This document shows positions 43,852-55,483 of a stretch of DNA of 64,000 bases, piece by piece. The position numbers were made by a program, and so were the translations under genes. Positions within the stretch are counted from its first letter, which is position 1. Each line of letters starts with the position of its first letter. The notes beneath the pieces are model-generated. The model ran no database searches. It had not been told where the DNA came from and was given only the letters and a program-made list of their open reading frames with translations. The DNA is from Isoetes taiwanensis (Eukaryota > Streptophyta > Lycopodiopsida > Isoetales > Isoetaceae), in contig JAJEKV010000020.1 of NCBI GenBank assembly GCA_021234155.1, positions 2,963,275-3,027,274 of the forward strand. Direction: 5' to 3'.

Positions 43852-45120
43852 AGGAAGGAAGGAAGGAAGGTACTTTTATCGTCCACGGAGACGCAGCAAG
43901 CGGATTACTGCCCGGATTAAAAAACCCCGCCCCGAAGGGTTTTCGAGGGAAAAACCGTGGCAGCAATCAGCCTGCTGACAAACTGTGCTAATCATATAAA
44001 ATGCAGAAACATCCCAATATATACAGTCATGCACCACCCCCGTAGTGCCTAGTCGGTGGACAAACGGTGGGGGCAAAGGTGACCTCGCAGTCCGGGACCT
44101 CCCGGATGTATGACCCGGTGGCACGTCGACGGCGGTGTGTTCACCGGCAAATGCAAGGGCACGTCCGGCCGCACTAAAGGGAGCGTGTCGCCCGGATCCG
44201 AGCGAACGCCGGGCAACTCGGAAAGTGTGAGACTCATCCTCAATGGCACCCGCTTGACAAAGACCGACAGAGCACATCTGGCGGGGCTCCCCAATCCACC
44301 TGCCGCCTCTCGATCACGAAGATGGTGGGCACCGCGTGCGAATGGAGGCAATGAGTCTGCGCTTTTTTTACAACCGGGAACGCAGGTAGAGTTTGTGGGC
44401 CCGGGCTAACTTCTGGGTTGATGTGCTCCTTGTAATGGGCCATTTTGACTGCTCTAGAGCAATGGGGTCCCGAGCTTGCCAAGGAAACAAGCATCTAGGT
44501 ACTCCCGCGGTCATGCCACGATCGGCCCATTGCGCCCGGTATCGCATCTGTGCTCTCGCATCGTTCCATCTGGCGAACCAGCGATCTCTCTTACCCCTCC
44601 AACAGGCCCTAAGCGGCTGCGGACTCATGACCCGCGGTGTAAGCCCGGTCGCGGGGGCCGAGCATCACCCATAGTAACCACTTTCTGAAAATAGGCGATG
44701 TGTCTATCAAGGGCTGCCGCCCGGCGGCGGCAGAATCCGGTTTCTGCAGCAGAGAATCGATAGGGGTGAAGGTTTCACCCAAGTGCCCGTGCCAAAAATG
44801 CCTTCTCACCTACTCCAAGTCATTCGAGTTCGCCAAAGAGGCGACCGGGCCCCAAACCTCGACCGTCTGAAGGGCCGGGCTCGACCGGTGCGGAACAGAT
44901 GTGGTGATGGCCCCAATCATATAGCTCTGCGCACGGTATTTTGTTGTTACATGGCATAAAGCGCTTTCCAGCCTGCTATCACCCACAAGCGGATAGACGC
45001 CTCCCAGCAGAGCGAGGAGGGGAACTCCACCCCTAGGTACTTGTAGGTGGGCGTGACGTCCACAGGCTGTCCCCGATATGTGAGTGCAGGAGGCATGGGG
45101 TGACGTGAAGAGGATATGAG
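43852..45120 (-). mobile_element. LINE (non-LTR retrotransposon) 3' part, 5'-truncated
   Basis: GC-rich for this window. On the minus strand the frames give TYKYLGVEFPSSLCWEASIR (45055-44995) and GWKALYAM, the post-catalytic part of a LINE reverse transcriptase (family pattern YKYLG-F...GWKA-Y). Next come RWFARWNDARAQMRYRAQWA (44590-44530) and LCQAGAIEDESHTFRVARRS (44265-44205), the C-terminal cysteine/histidine motif (family pattern C-LC-GE-EDE-HFL--C). The reverse-transcriptase catalytic core is absent, so the copy is 5' truncated, as is usual. At least two frame changes and several stops separate the pieces. The 3' end carries a (CCTT)n tail (43852-43871) rather than poly(A). Confidence 0.72.
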
Positions 45121-45560
45121 AACCACCCTAGAAAAACTACAGAATACCCTTATGTTTTGACATATTTTGCCACATGCCCCTAACTTTTCAAAAATCTATG
45201 AAATGCCCCAGTCAACATACAATGTATTTTGTAGTTTTGATATTTGTTCAAATACCCTTATGTTTTGACATAATTCCTCAAATGCCCTTATGTTTCCTTC
45301 AAATTCACAAAATACCCTTGATACCTGTAACGTGTGTTTTATTTCAAATTTCAAAAGTTTCAAAATTCACAAAACACCCTTTAAGTTATGCAAAAATGTT
45401 TGGAATGCCCTTAAGTTTTCCTTCAAATGCCCAAAATACCCTTGATATCTATAACGTGTGTTTTATTTCAAATTTCAGAAGTTTTAAAATTCATAGTTTA
45501 AACGTGTGTTTTTGTGAATGCTCCATAGTTCATAAAAATTCAACAAGAGAATTTCAAATG
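45121..45560. repeat. Degenerate ~125-bp tandem repeat
   Basis: Units at about 45293 and 45417 share ttccttcaaat, aaaatacccttgatacct/atct, ataacgtgtgttttatttca and aatttcaraagttt. Looser aatgcccyt strings extend to 45170. Confidence 0.7.
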
Positions 45561-45638
45561 CCAAAGTAGGGCCAAGACTAACTTAAATCTCAAAAACATT
45601 GTCTTGAAGTACAATAATCACAATGGACGCATTGCGGA

Positions 45639-45884
45639 CTAGATGGGTGCCCTGCATGTCCGTGAGTTATGGTCCCTACCCTTGCATCTACTACAATGAT
45701 GAACTTCCTTCACTTCTTCTTCACCCTTACGAATCCTCTTTGTTCGTGGATGCCCTGGAGATCTTCTTGTCGCTGGAGGCAACATCGTACCTAGAACATT
45801 AGGAACCGCTTGCAGAAGGGCATTTGAGGAAATACACAAAAATTTAAGGGCATATTGTGATATACGAAATTTAAGGCCATGCAT
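45639..45884 (-). pseudogene. MULE (MuDR-type) transposase C-terminal fragment
   Basis: The minus-strand frame ends MLPPATRRSPGHPRTKRIRK...VHHCSRCKGRDHNSRTCRAPI-stop. The proline-rich P--RR-PGRP-K-RI stretch followed by a CX2CX4HX4C knuckle (CSRCKGRDHNSRTC) is the usual end of plant Mutator-like transposases and their domesticated relatives. The catalytic DDE and SWIM parts are missing upstream, where the frame becomes AT-rich and non-homologous. It is a fragment of a DNA-transposon gene. No terminal inverted repeats were identified. Confidence 0.75.
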
Positions 45885-46205
45885 AGGTCGTTTATGCCCC
45901 CTTATGTTATAAACCTTAAATCACGGGTTCTAAACATTATAACAAAGGATCTTGTGCATAATTTATTAAACATTAATCGTAAAAGGTCCTTACATAGGTC
46001 GAACCCTGTGCATGGTTATGTTTCGGTGTTAAGATTGGTCAGTCGAGTTCTTGCCTCATCTTTCCCTTGTTGTTTGACACCACACATAGGTCGTTTGTGC
46101 CCCCTTATATTACAAACATTAAACCTCGTGCTAAAAACATTATAATCAAGGGTCCTTGGTGCGTATTTTATTAAACATTCATAACAAAAGTTCTTGTGCA
46201 TAGAT
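45885..46205. repeat. Duplicated ~200-bp unit
   Basis: cataggtcgtttatgccccc (45885) and cataggtcgtttgtgccccc (46085) begin two copies that continue with ttatrttayaaac, a taaacattataa-type string and yttgtgcata. Confidence 0.75.
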
Positions 46206-46373
46206 TGGTCCCTTCCCTCCCTCTTCCTTTTTCTTTGTTGTTTCTGGCGTCTTTTTCGTTGGTGTTTGGGGTCTAGAGTCGGTCCTTGTTTTGCTTTGTC
46301 GTTCCCTTGGATGTCTAGTAGCTATGCAGCTAAGCTTACTAACACAATATCGTTTGAGAAATTCCAAAATTAC

Positions 46374-46450
46374 AGTTGGTCTGGCGGCTAAGCTGGTAAT
46401 TCTCCAGTTTGGCGATGCAGGTATTGATGGTTCAAATCCAAGGCAAAACA
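46374..46450 (+). repeat. Possible tRNA-derived SINE head
   Basis: tggtctggcggctaagctgg resembles a polymerase III box A region, and atggttcaaatcc, about 45 bases downstream, matches box B (GGTTCRANNCC). No acceptor stem can be drawn, so it is not a working tRNA gene. No A/T tail or target duplication was fixed. Confidence 0.35.
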
Positions 46451-46554
46451 TGTAACCTCGATATTGAACAATTTTAGATTCAGTTTGGCTCGAGTTTATC
46501 TACATCCTGAACATTTTATCCAAGTCTGGACTCTTAGCCTCGATGGTATCGGTC

Positions 46555-46740
46555 ATCTGGTGCTCCGGATCATTTGCCTTAAGCGGCCATGGGACGGCCA
46601 TGAATCCGTGGGCATTGTCGCTCTGTGACCACATCTGTCCTTGTGATCATCTACCATGAATTGGTCATGAATCAACCATGATGCTGTGAGCATCACTGCT
46701 CTGTGATCATCTGCCATGAGTCAGCCTTTGGGCGTATCCT
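46555..46740. repeat. Short imperfect repeats
   Basis: gtgagcatcactgctctgtg (46687) and gtgggcattgtcgctctgtg (46608) with catgaat/catgagt flanks form two degenerate copies about 80 bp apart. Confidence 0.6.
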
Positions 46741-49700
46741 CAAAAAGTTAGCGAGAACAATCTATGCCGGGTTCTTTTTCCAGAGGATACCAGGGCCAGC
46801 TTATCCCTCTCAGTTCTGTCTATGATTTAGACCTGGTATCCCTTAAAATTCATATTTTTCTAATATTTAATCTTGTTTTAAGTAAAGTGCTATGGTCTGG
46901 GTTGTTCTTTGGTTTTACATGAGGTTGAGTTTAGGGTCTATTGTCTTTCTCTCCTAGGTCTTCAATGCATAGCCTAATACTTCATTGTACTCGGCGGTCC
47001 TGGATCTTGCGCTATGAGTTCCTTGTTTTTGGGTTTGCATAGGTCGTTTCAGGTTGCTTTGATTCGGCTTTGCTTCTGGGAGCTCGTCGAGTTATTTGGT
47101 CATAGAAGTTGAGATTGTTATTGTTGAGTGCTATTTTTGTGCTTCTTGCTTTGGAACTAGAGGTATGTTTCTTGTTTTTTGAGGCTTTTTTGTATGGTCG
47201 GTCCTTGGTTTGACTTCGTCATTTTTCATTTTTTAGGTTTAATTGTTTGGAAGGTTGCTCGTGGGTCGTATTTTCAGTGTTCTAGTAGTTTTTCGAGTTC
47301 TTTTTTGTTTATGGATGCTATGGATGTTTTTGGTCATTTTACATGTGGTTTTTGGTCTAGCATCTTGTGTCTTGCTCTCATATGTTCATTAAGTAGTATA
47401 GCCTAGATACTCCATTTGTACTTCTCGGGTGGTCAGCCCTTTTTCTTGCACTGTCATTCCTATTATTTCGGGTTGTTGCATGGGTCAGTTAGGATGCGTT
47501 GCTTGGGCCTTGTTTCTTGGATCTTGTTGAGTTGTTTGGTCATAGTGGTTAGGTCTATTTTGTTGGTACATTTGTTGTGTCTTGCTTTGAGCCATGGTGG
47601 TTGTTGGAAACGTTTTGCCTAGGTTAAGATGCTTTGTTACTCTAGGGGGGTCTGTTACCTTTCTAGGTTCGTCTAGACATTGCTTAAATACAGGTTTGTC
47701 ATCGTATACCATAATAGAGCCTCTTCATATGTGTTTTATGCTTTATGCGTGTTTGTATGCTCTCATCTAAATACATGTTTCTATTTGCTCTTATTGACGC
47801 TCAATTGGTCGAGTACACCCTCTTAATGACCCTATATACATGATTCACTTATGAATAGTGGCCCTTCATATGCATTTTTGTGCTTTATTTCGGTATCTCA
47901 CCCAATTTTCTATTTTTGCATGGTTTTCTTCATGGTTTGCTTGGTTATTTTCCACATGATATAGTTGTTCCGGCCCTGGCTTGTCCTTTCAAGACGTGGT
48001 TGCTTGGGCCTATGCATTAACGAGCTCGATGTTTTTGGCAGATGAGTTCGTCTTGGATTAGGGGTTTGTATCTCTTGATGACGGGATGGAGATTTGATGT
48101 GTTGGGAGACTCTATATTCATGGGACTAGTCAGGTCGACGGGGCAAGATCATGTGGCTTCATGGTTTCAGACGACGTGTTTTTTTTTTTGGGATCCATCA
48201 CATCACTTCAGTGTTTCTATTACGGTTGAGTCATGTTTACGGGATCTGATTGCAGTTGTCATGGATGCACCCTTGTTTGTTTTGACCATGATGCACCCTT
48301 CGTATATTTAGCATCAATTGTCATTCTATAGGGTGTATAACTTATTAGGTTTGATTTGTGTCAGTTTTCTATGGAGTTTGTGTTTTGGGTCGACCTTTGC
48401 ATTAAACTTTGTCCACCATCTTCATTAAGACATTCTACGTTTTCTTTCTCCTGAACTTTTCCTTGGCCATATTTCATTATCAGTAAGTGATTCATGTCAG
48501 TTTGCCATGTGGCGTTTTATCTAAGCTTTTGAATCTCGTACCTTTATTCTTTCACCTGGTGGTGGGCCGTTACATCTCTCTTTCCTACCACAATTAATCC
48601 TTTTTTAGGATCTTAGGTTTGTCCATCATTGGTCTATTAGTACCATTTGTGATGGTCGCTAATATTTAGTTGTTTTGCAGAGGTGTTACATTGGTGGTAT
48701 TTTGTAAAATCATTTGCCCATGTTTTGGCTTCTGCTAGAGCTATATCTTAGTTTGCATTCGCATTTATTGTGGCTTGATCTATTGACGTTCTTGTTACAT
48801 TGATGGTTGTGAGTTTTAGTTGCATATTTTATGTTGTATTCCCTTAGGTGACTTGTTCCTTGTCATTGTTACGACCACTCAGCCATGTGCCCCTTCAATT
48901 CTTTTGGCTCAACATCAGTCATTATTTCTTTTTTGTCCATTTTAGTTCCATTTATCTTATTGAGCTCTAATATTGTTCCCTTTCTCGTTCCTTGTTAGTA
49001 CTCACTCTTGCCGTTTGGGTTGTATACGAGTTGCTTCCATACTTCTTGTTACTTTGCTCTGCTTTGCTTGTCTCAATAGCTCCAAGTTGCTCCATTTGTC
49101 TAATTGCTCATGATATTCTTAGTTGCAGCTCGTTCATTGCCCGATGCCTGATCGGTTCCTTTAGCCCTTGCCTTTCTCGTGGCATTCTCAGTTATGGTTT
49201 GTTCGGTTGCCCGATTTGTTCCTATCGCCATTTAATTCCTGAAGTGGTTTTTATTGCCTTGGGTCCTATTCATCCCACCTCACTCTGCCTTGCTCTATAC
49301 TTGATAGGTTTCTTTAGTTTCATGCAAGTTTCCTTCTTGTCACTTTTTCTATCCTAGTTTCGGCACCCGGAGTCCCTGGTCCTTTGCATGCAAAATCGAT
49401 AAATTCCTTGGATCAATTTATAAACATTATTACCTTTTGAGAATGTTTAGTGTCTTAGCCTTACTGTTTGACCGTTCACTGTCTGATCTCCCCATTCTTT
49501 ACAAAGCTTCCCATAAGTTGTTCAAATTCTCGAATTTTTCTTTCACGTCTAGTTGGTTGTTGCAGCCATTGGAATTTTTTGGCATGGCTTTTACATCCTC
49601 GATATTGGCTATAGGTTGTGCCTGTTTGTAGAGGTGTTCAACTTAGGCTTGGCTTCTCGTGGTGTCGTTTGATTATTTAAACATTGTTGTGCTCGTTGTG

Positions 49701-49832
49701 TCGTTTGGTGCTATTGCTCTACTCCTTTCACTTGGTATTGTTCATTATGTTGCTCTCTTATGTCTGTTAGCCCCCCCATGTCGATTTTCGACTATGCCTT
49801 ATTGTTCGATTTATTTTTTATCTCTGTGTTCT

Positions 49833-50688
49833 TGATGAATTTAGAGGCAAAGAGTATGATTTTGCAAGTGTAATAACAAAATGCCTAGCAAGATTTTCAA
49901 AATTCAAGATCTACATAAACACATGTAGTACAAGTGAGGATTTAGTGGAGAGCCACAATATGGTCTCTCATCTCCACTATTGTAAACTCAATAATATAGG
50001 AAACAAGAAACAAGTTTTAATGGTCAATAAACCATTAGCCTTAAATCTTCACAAAGATATAATGAGTTTACTGTTCATCGGGCATTGACCCGATTACTGT
50101 AGCTCATTTGACTTGAGCATTTCGCGTTCTACTGAGCCGGATCTGCTTCATAACTTCGTCACACCATCTGTTCTCACAGGTTCCATATTCATAGTTGTAA
50201 ATCCGGCGGTTAAGGGACAGCTCCACTTTCCTATCCGGGTCTATTTCCATGTCTGCATATATCCCACAGGATAAACGTAAGTAAAAAGACTGGTTCACAA
50301 TATCCCACAGGAACGTTGATAAAAATCGGCTTTGGAACCATTGAGGCTTATTCTTCGAATTAATTTGCTTTCTTCTTCAACCTTAACCATGGTTGCACTA
50401 TTTGGTTCTCAACCTTCAATGAACAATTTTGCTAGCACTTAACAGAGAATTTATCATCACTGCTGTACCCTAGGTAATTAGATAATTCTCAAGTTTTTCT
50501 GGCCCACTGCCACTGCTTCTCATGGGCAGACACATTGAATTGTTTAAGTTTTCATGCAGTATAGGTCACAACATTCTGCAACTTGTGAGTTCACTTGGAT
50601 CACTGTCTGCTCACTTGCATTCTAAAAGCAATCACTGCCACTGCTTCTCATGATTGCAATATAGACTTATAAAGCTGAAAACTTATCA
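49833..50688 (-). repeat. 3' LTR of the young Copia element
   Basis: 856 bp, TGATGAATTT...ACTTATCA, nearly identical to 55484-56339. Contains the short internal repeat actgccactgcttctcatg twice (about 130 bp apart). Confidence 0.95.
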
Positions 50689-50842
50689 CTCCTCCTTCAG
50701 CTTATAAGTCTGTAAATTAGAGACATTCAATTCACCCTTAAAGTACACATACTTATTTTCTGGCAGTGCCTTAGTAAAAATGTCTGCAACCTGTTTATTG
50801 GTTTCAATATACTTCATATTGATTATCTTCTTGTCAGCAAGA

Positions 50843-53800
50843 TCACGTATGAAATGCTATATGCTTGGTCCTGTCATGATGCACAGGGTTCTTCACAATT
50901 GCTATGCAGCTCTGACTATCTGTCCATATGTCAGTAGGCTCCATTTGTTCACAATACAATTCATTTAGTAATCTTCTTAGCCATACCACCTCTTTGGACA
51001 CCAATGCAGCTGCTGCATATTCTGCTTCAGCTGAACTCATGGCTACTGCAGCTTGTCTTTTACATCTCCAAGACACTACTCCTCCTCCAAGAAATATTGC
51101 ATACCCTGAAATAGATCTTCTTGTATGCAAGTCACCTCCCCAATCTGCATCACTATAACATTTCATAATTAGATTTTCTGAGTTAAAGCAAATACCATGT
51201 GCTTGAGTGCCTTTGAGATATTTCAAGACTCGTTTGGCTGCCTCCCAGTGTTCTCTGGTTGCATTGTGATTTCTCCTGCTCAGTATATTGACTGCATAAG
51301 CTATGTCAGGTCGAGTATTATTTGCTAAGTATAGTAAACATCCAATTAATGCTCTGTAAGGAATGTTTTCCATATCTGCAATATCTTCTTCAGTTTGATT
51401 TTGTATTTGAGTTAACCTATGTCCTGGAGTCATTGGAATTTTTGTTGGCTTAGCTTCTGACAGGTTGAATCTATTTAGCATATTCTGTATATGATTCTCT
51501 TGATACAGCCTTAGCCATTTTTGCTCTCTATTTCTCATCACCTCTATACCTAGGAATTTTTTTAGTTCACCTAGGTCTGTCATTTGAAACCTTGACTTCA
51601 AAATATTCTTGCATAAGTTTAAGATTTTGGTTGAGCTAGCCACCATAATGCAACCATCCACATATAATGCAATTATGCAGTATTCTTCTCCTTGCTTAAA
51701 TCTATACAAGTTGCCATCATTCTGCAACTTCTCAAATTCCTGTTCTTGCAAGAATTGGTTCATACAGAGATACCATTCTCTTGGTGATTGCTTTAATCCA
51801 TATACAGCCCTATGTAATTTCCATATCATGTTTTTCCCTTGCTCAAAACCAGGTGCTTGTTTCATAAATGCCTCCTCCTCAAGTGTTGCATTTAAAAATG
51901 CTGTTTTGACATCCATATGGTGCAATTCTAAATTTAGAGCATTTGCCAGGGCCAATAAAATTCTGATACTTGTGAGCTTTACAATGGGTGAGTAGGTTTC
52001 ATCATAATCTCTACCTTTTTTCTGAGTGAATCCTTGAGCTACTAATCTTGCCTTGTATTTCTTGCTCCCATCTGGATTACTCTTGATTTTGTAAAGCCAT
52101 TTACTCCCTATGATATTCTGCTTTCCATCAGATTTTACTAATTCATATGTTTTGGTGTCCTCAAATGATTTAAGTTCATCTCTCATAGCAGCCATCCATT
52201 TTTCTTTGTCTGTACTCTCCAAGACCTCTTCAAAAGTTTGTGGTATAATTTCATCTTCTAGAATTGACAGAATTTGTTCATGCTCTACTGCTTCAATACG
52301 TTTGCTTTTGCCTTGTTCAGTTCTGCCATAAGGTTTATCCTCTAACTTTGCTTCTTCAATTAATTTTTTTGCTTGTGTTTTCCTTTTCCTTCTAATCTTG
52401 GTTGGCTCATGTATTTCTTGTCTTGGTTCCTGTATTACCTCAGGGACTTGGTGTTCAACTTCTGCTGCAGGTGCTTGAACCTCTTCTTCCATTGTCTTTT
52501 CCAGTGTATGATGCTCATTTTCTTCATTATGGACAGCCTGCTCAATCTCTTCTGAATCTTCTAGCTCATCAGTTTCAAATTTAGCCATTTGCTCAGTAAT
52601 TTTGGGTACAATTTTAATCCCTTTTCTGTACCTGTGCTTATACAATACACCCTCATTGAAAAGAACATCTCGACTAATTATTATAGTCTTTGTTTCTGGA
52701 TTATATACTCTATATCCCTTAGCTTCATTGTCATAACCCACCAGGAAACCAATATCAGCTCTATTGTCTAATTCTTTTCTTAATTCTGAAGGGACATGAG
52801 TATATACCAAACAACCATAGACTTTATATTTTAAGTAGTCTATTTTTCCTTTAGCATTCCAACTGTTTGGTATATTTCCATGAAGAGTGGAGGAGGGCAG
52901 TATGTTCTGAATTTCTATGGCAGTTTGCAAAGCTTCCACCCAAAGGCTATTTGGTAAGCCACTTTCCTTCAACATGGACCTAATTGCATCCATAATTGTT
53001 CTGTTTTTTCTTTCTGACACCCCATTTTGTTGAGGAGTGTATCTGCACGTTAATTGCCTTTTAATGCCATGTGTAATGCAATAGGTTCTGAATTTTATTG
53101 ACAAATACTCTCCACCACGGTCTGATCTAATGCATTTTAACTTGTGGCCTGTTTCCCTTTCCATTTCTGCCACATATTGTTTGAATGCATTTAAGGCTTG
53201 TGATTTCTTTTCTAAGCAATATGCCTTACACTTTCTACTGTAGTCATCAGTAAAGGTTATGAAATACCTTTTGTTACCTCTTCCTCTCACATTTAATGGG
53301 CCACATAAGTCTGAGTGCACTAATTCCAATGTTTGCTGAGTTTTAGATTGTCTTTTAGCAAATGGCAGCCTGTGGAATTTTCCTAGAGCACATCCTTCAC
53401 AGATATGATTAACTTTGCTGTCACAATAATCAATGAGGCCTTGTTTATGCAGACTTTCCAGTTTCTTGTAATCTGTGTGTGCTAATCTATTGTGCCATAA
53501 TTCTGCACCAACTTCAGAAATTGCATTTACACCATAATGCACAAGATTACTTAGTTCAAACAAGTTGCCAACTCTTTTAGCATAAAACTTCAATTCATTT
53601 TTGAGAAAGACATTACATTGTTCAGCCTCAAATGTCACCATATATCCCAAATCACATAACTGGCTTACTGAAATCAAGTTTTTGATTATTGCTGGAACAC
53701 ACAATACATCTTCAATATTTACAATACTTCCATTTAAGTCTTTTAACTGCAAAAGTCCACTCCCTTGAATATCTTGCAATGCCCCATTTCCAACTTGTAT

Positions 53801-54577
53801 TTTTCTTGATTTTGCAGTGGAAAATTTCTTCAAAATTTCAGCATCCTTGACTACTGATCTTTCAGCTCCAGAATCAACTATCAAATGATCAGCATTATTA
53901 GCACATGAATTTTCATTGATAACTGCAAAAGTACTTAATACCTCATCTTCATCTTGTGTTTCAATTTTAGCCTTAGCCTCTTGTTCTTCTAGTGCAATGT
54001 ATGCTTTCTCATAGCCTCCACCCCTACCTCTGCCTGCTCTTCCTCTGCTGGAATCACCCCTTCCTCTGAAGGATTTACCATAATTTTTTGGTGTGGGGCA
54101 CTTGGAGGCTGCATGTCCTCTTCCCCCACAATTGTAGCAATTAAAATCTTTCTTTAATTTAGGGCATTCACTTTTATAGTGCCCTGCCTCATGACAGTGA
54201 TAGCAAATTATTTTGCCTTTCCTTTTCATTACTAATATTTCAGGTGTTTCTTCATTTTGGCTTTGTCTCAATACTTTCTTTTGCTCCCACTCAGTTCTAA
54301 GCATGACTTCTGCCTCCTCCCTATTTTTGCTTGTATTTCTAATAAACAATGCCAATGTTTCATTCTCTCCTATTGCTCTTGAAATTTGTAACACCTGACT
54401 TCTTTCAGATATTACAACCCCAGCCCCTTCTAGGTCAGCAATTAAGTTATCAAACTTATTGAAAAACTCGGATACATCTTCATCTTCACTAAGCTTTAGA
54501 TTTCTTAGTTCATTTTCCAATAAATCTATTTGAGAGGATGTTTTCTCCTCATAGTGCTTAAGGAGAAATTTCCACAT
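50843..54577 (-). CDS. Copia polyprotein frame (gag part, protease, integrase, RT, RNase H)
   Basis: A single frame of 1,244 codons belonging to the young Copia element. By residue: gag remainder 1-130; two CCHC knuckles at about 123-165; aspartic protease around 230; GAG-pre-integrase and integrase about 355-640, with the zinc-binding H/C pairs and the D-D-E core in order; a variable charged linker about 670-780; reverse transcriptase about 800-1045; RNase H about 1120-1240. Integrase before reverse transcriptase fixes the Copia superfamily. The product would be a cytoplasmic virus-like-particle polyprotein. Treated as a fossil; whether it is still active was not assessed. Confidence 0.93.
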   Translation of the reverse strand: MWKFLLKHYEEKTSSQIDLLENELRNLKLSEDEDVSEFFNKFDNLIADLEGAGVVISERSQVLQISRAIGENETLALFIRNTSKNREEAEVMLRTEWEQKKVLRQSQNEETPEILVMKRKGKIICYHCHEAGHYKSECPKLKKDFNCYNCGGRGHAASKCPTPKNYGKSFRGRGDSSRGRAGRGRGGGYEKAYIALEEQEAKAKIETQDEDEVLSTFAVINENSCANNADHLIVDSGAERSVVKDAEILKKFSTAKSRKIQVGNGALQDIQGSGLLQLKDLNGSIVNIEDVLCVPAIIKNLISVSQLCDLGYMVTFEAEQCNVFLKNELKFYAKRVGNLFELSNLVHYGVNAISEVGAELWHNRLAHTDYKKLESLHKQGLIDYCDSKVNHICEGCALGKFHRLPFAKRQSKTQQTLELVHSDLCGPLNVRGRGNKRYFITFTDDYSRKCKAYCLEKKSQALNAFKQYVAEMERETGHKLKCIRSDRGGEYLSIKFRTYCITHGIKRQLTCRYTPQQNGVSERKNRTIMDAIRSMLKESGLPNSLWVEALQTAIEIQNILPSSTLHGNIPNSWNAKGKIDYLKYKVYGCLVYTHVPSELRKELDNRADIGFLVGYDNEAKGYRVYNPETKTIIISRDVLFNEGVLYKHRYRKGIKIVPKITEQMAKFETDELEDSEEIEQAVHNEENEHHTLEKTMEEEVQAPAAEVEHQVPEVIQEPRQEIHEPTKIRRKRKTQAKKLIEEAKLEDKPYGRTEQGKSKRIEAVEHEQILSILEDEIIPQTFEEVLESTDKEKWMAAMRDELKSFEDTKTYELVKSDGKQNIIGSKWLYKIKSNPDGSKKYKARLVAQGFTQKKGRDYDETYSPIVKLTSIRILLALANALNLELHHMDVKTAFLNATLEEEAFMKQAPGFEQGKNMIWKLHRAVYGLKQSPREWYLCMNQFLQEQEFEKLQNDGNLYRFKQGEEYCIIALYVDGCIMVASSTKILNLCKNILKSRFQMTDLGELKKFLGIEVMRNREQKWLRLYQENHIQNMLNRFNLSEAKPTKIPMTPGHRLTQIQNQTEEDIADMENIPYRALIGCLLYLANNTRPDIAYAVNILSRRNHNATREHWEAAKRVLKYLKGTQAHGICFNSENLIMKCYSDADWGGDLHTRRSISGYAIFLGGGVVSWRCKRQAAVAMSSAEAEYAAAALVSKEVVWLRRLLNELYCEQMEPTDIWTDSQSCIAIVKNPVHHDRTKHIAFHT

Positions 54578-54769
54578 CTCCCTAGGGCTGAGAAACCCAA
54601 GGGGGGTTCACTCAATGGTCACGTACGTACCAACTGAGTGAACTTTTAGGGTTTTTTTATTGCCTTGGTCGTAGGTATACGGTCGGGAGCTCATACGGGC
54701 GGGAAGGAGAGATTCCGTAGATGATCGATTTGGGGAGCTGATCCATTTGACGGAAAAAGGTACAAAGTC

Positions 54770-54900
54770 GGAAAGGGATTATATAATTTGGCACAAAAGG
54801 TACACAAAAGGTACAAAAGTCGGAAAGGGATTATATAATTTGGCACAAAGGGTCTTCACAAAAGGTACAAAGTCGGAAAGGGATTATATAATTTGGCACA
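54770..54900. repeat. Three tandem ~45-bp copies in the Copia spacer
   Basis: aaaggtacaaagtcggaaag (with ggattatataatttggcaca following) occurs three times between about 54765 and 54900, in the spacer between the gag start and the long frame. Confidence 0.88.
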
Positions 54901-55001
54901 ATCAATCGTAAATCTACGGATAGGGTATAGATTGTATGTTAGTTCGAAAAACCGTATGGTATGGGTTTTTCTACTCCAAAAAGCCGTATACATGGGTTTT
55001 T

Positions 55002-55460
55002 CTATGACCCCTCGAACGCAGATGCCATCTGTCCATATATAGAGGTGCACCCCCCGGGGAGAAACCTTAATTTCAAACGTATAGCAGGACTTACCTTGCA
55101 AGTTATGATTCCTTGTGCTTCCTTGACTTTAGCCTGCAGTGATTTGCCTCCTCCTGTACTGGTACCTCCTCCAGTACGTGCAGTACTGGTGCCTGAGCCT
55201 GCACCTGCAGCTCCAGAACCTGCACCAGCAGCTCCAGTGCTTGCCCCTGCAGATTGACCACCTGCAGCTCCAGTAACTGAACCTGTGGAGGCTGTTCTAG
55301 TTAGCACTTCTGCTGCCACTGAGCTATTAGGGTCAACTACCTCCCAAAGCTCCTCCACATCCAGTACATGCATTATGGCATCCTTCCATATTTGGAATCC
55401 TGGACCACCTTTGTATACATCTATGGTGTTGAGCAAACTTGCTCCAAATCTGCTAGACAT
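55002..55460 (-). CDS. Gag N-terminal frame of the young Copia element
   Basis: A 152-codon frame beginning MSSRFGASLLNTIDVYKGGP just inside the primer site. The F-x-W-K and V-L-D--ELW-V pattern (residues 25-45) is that of the Copia gag N-terminal domain (retrotran_gag_3/UBN2-like). A stretch rich in Gly/Ala/Ser/Thr (about residues 55-105) is a low-complexity insertion encoded by short repeats. It lies upstream of the long frame and is separated from it by a non-coding spacer. Confidence 0.75.
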   Translation of the reverse strand: MSSRFGASLLNTIDVYKGGPGFQIWKDAIMHVLDVEELWEVVDPNSSVAAEVLTRTASTGSVTGAAGGQSAGASTGAAGAGSGAAGAGSGTSTARTGGGTSTGGGKSLQAKVKEAQGIITCKVSPAIRLKLRFLPGGCTSIYGQMASAFEGS

Positions 55461-55483
55461 GATTGAGATGGCTCTGATACCAC

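Noticed and set aside
44110-44688. GC-rich plus-strand frames of 70-99 codons
   Set aside because: They are antisense shadows of the minus-strand LINE remnant.
47179-49631. Several hydrophobic frames of 64-121 codons in the left repeat arm
   Set aside because: T-rich non-coding repeat translates to F/L/S-rich peptides. None is maintained in the opposed copy.
50104-50298. 64-codon frame (MNQSFYLRLSCGIYADM...) present in both LTRs of the young Copia element (also 55755-55949)
   Set aside because: It is conserved only because the LTRs are nearly identical copies. LTRs are not normally coding and the frame has no domain.
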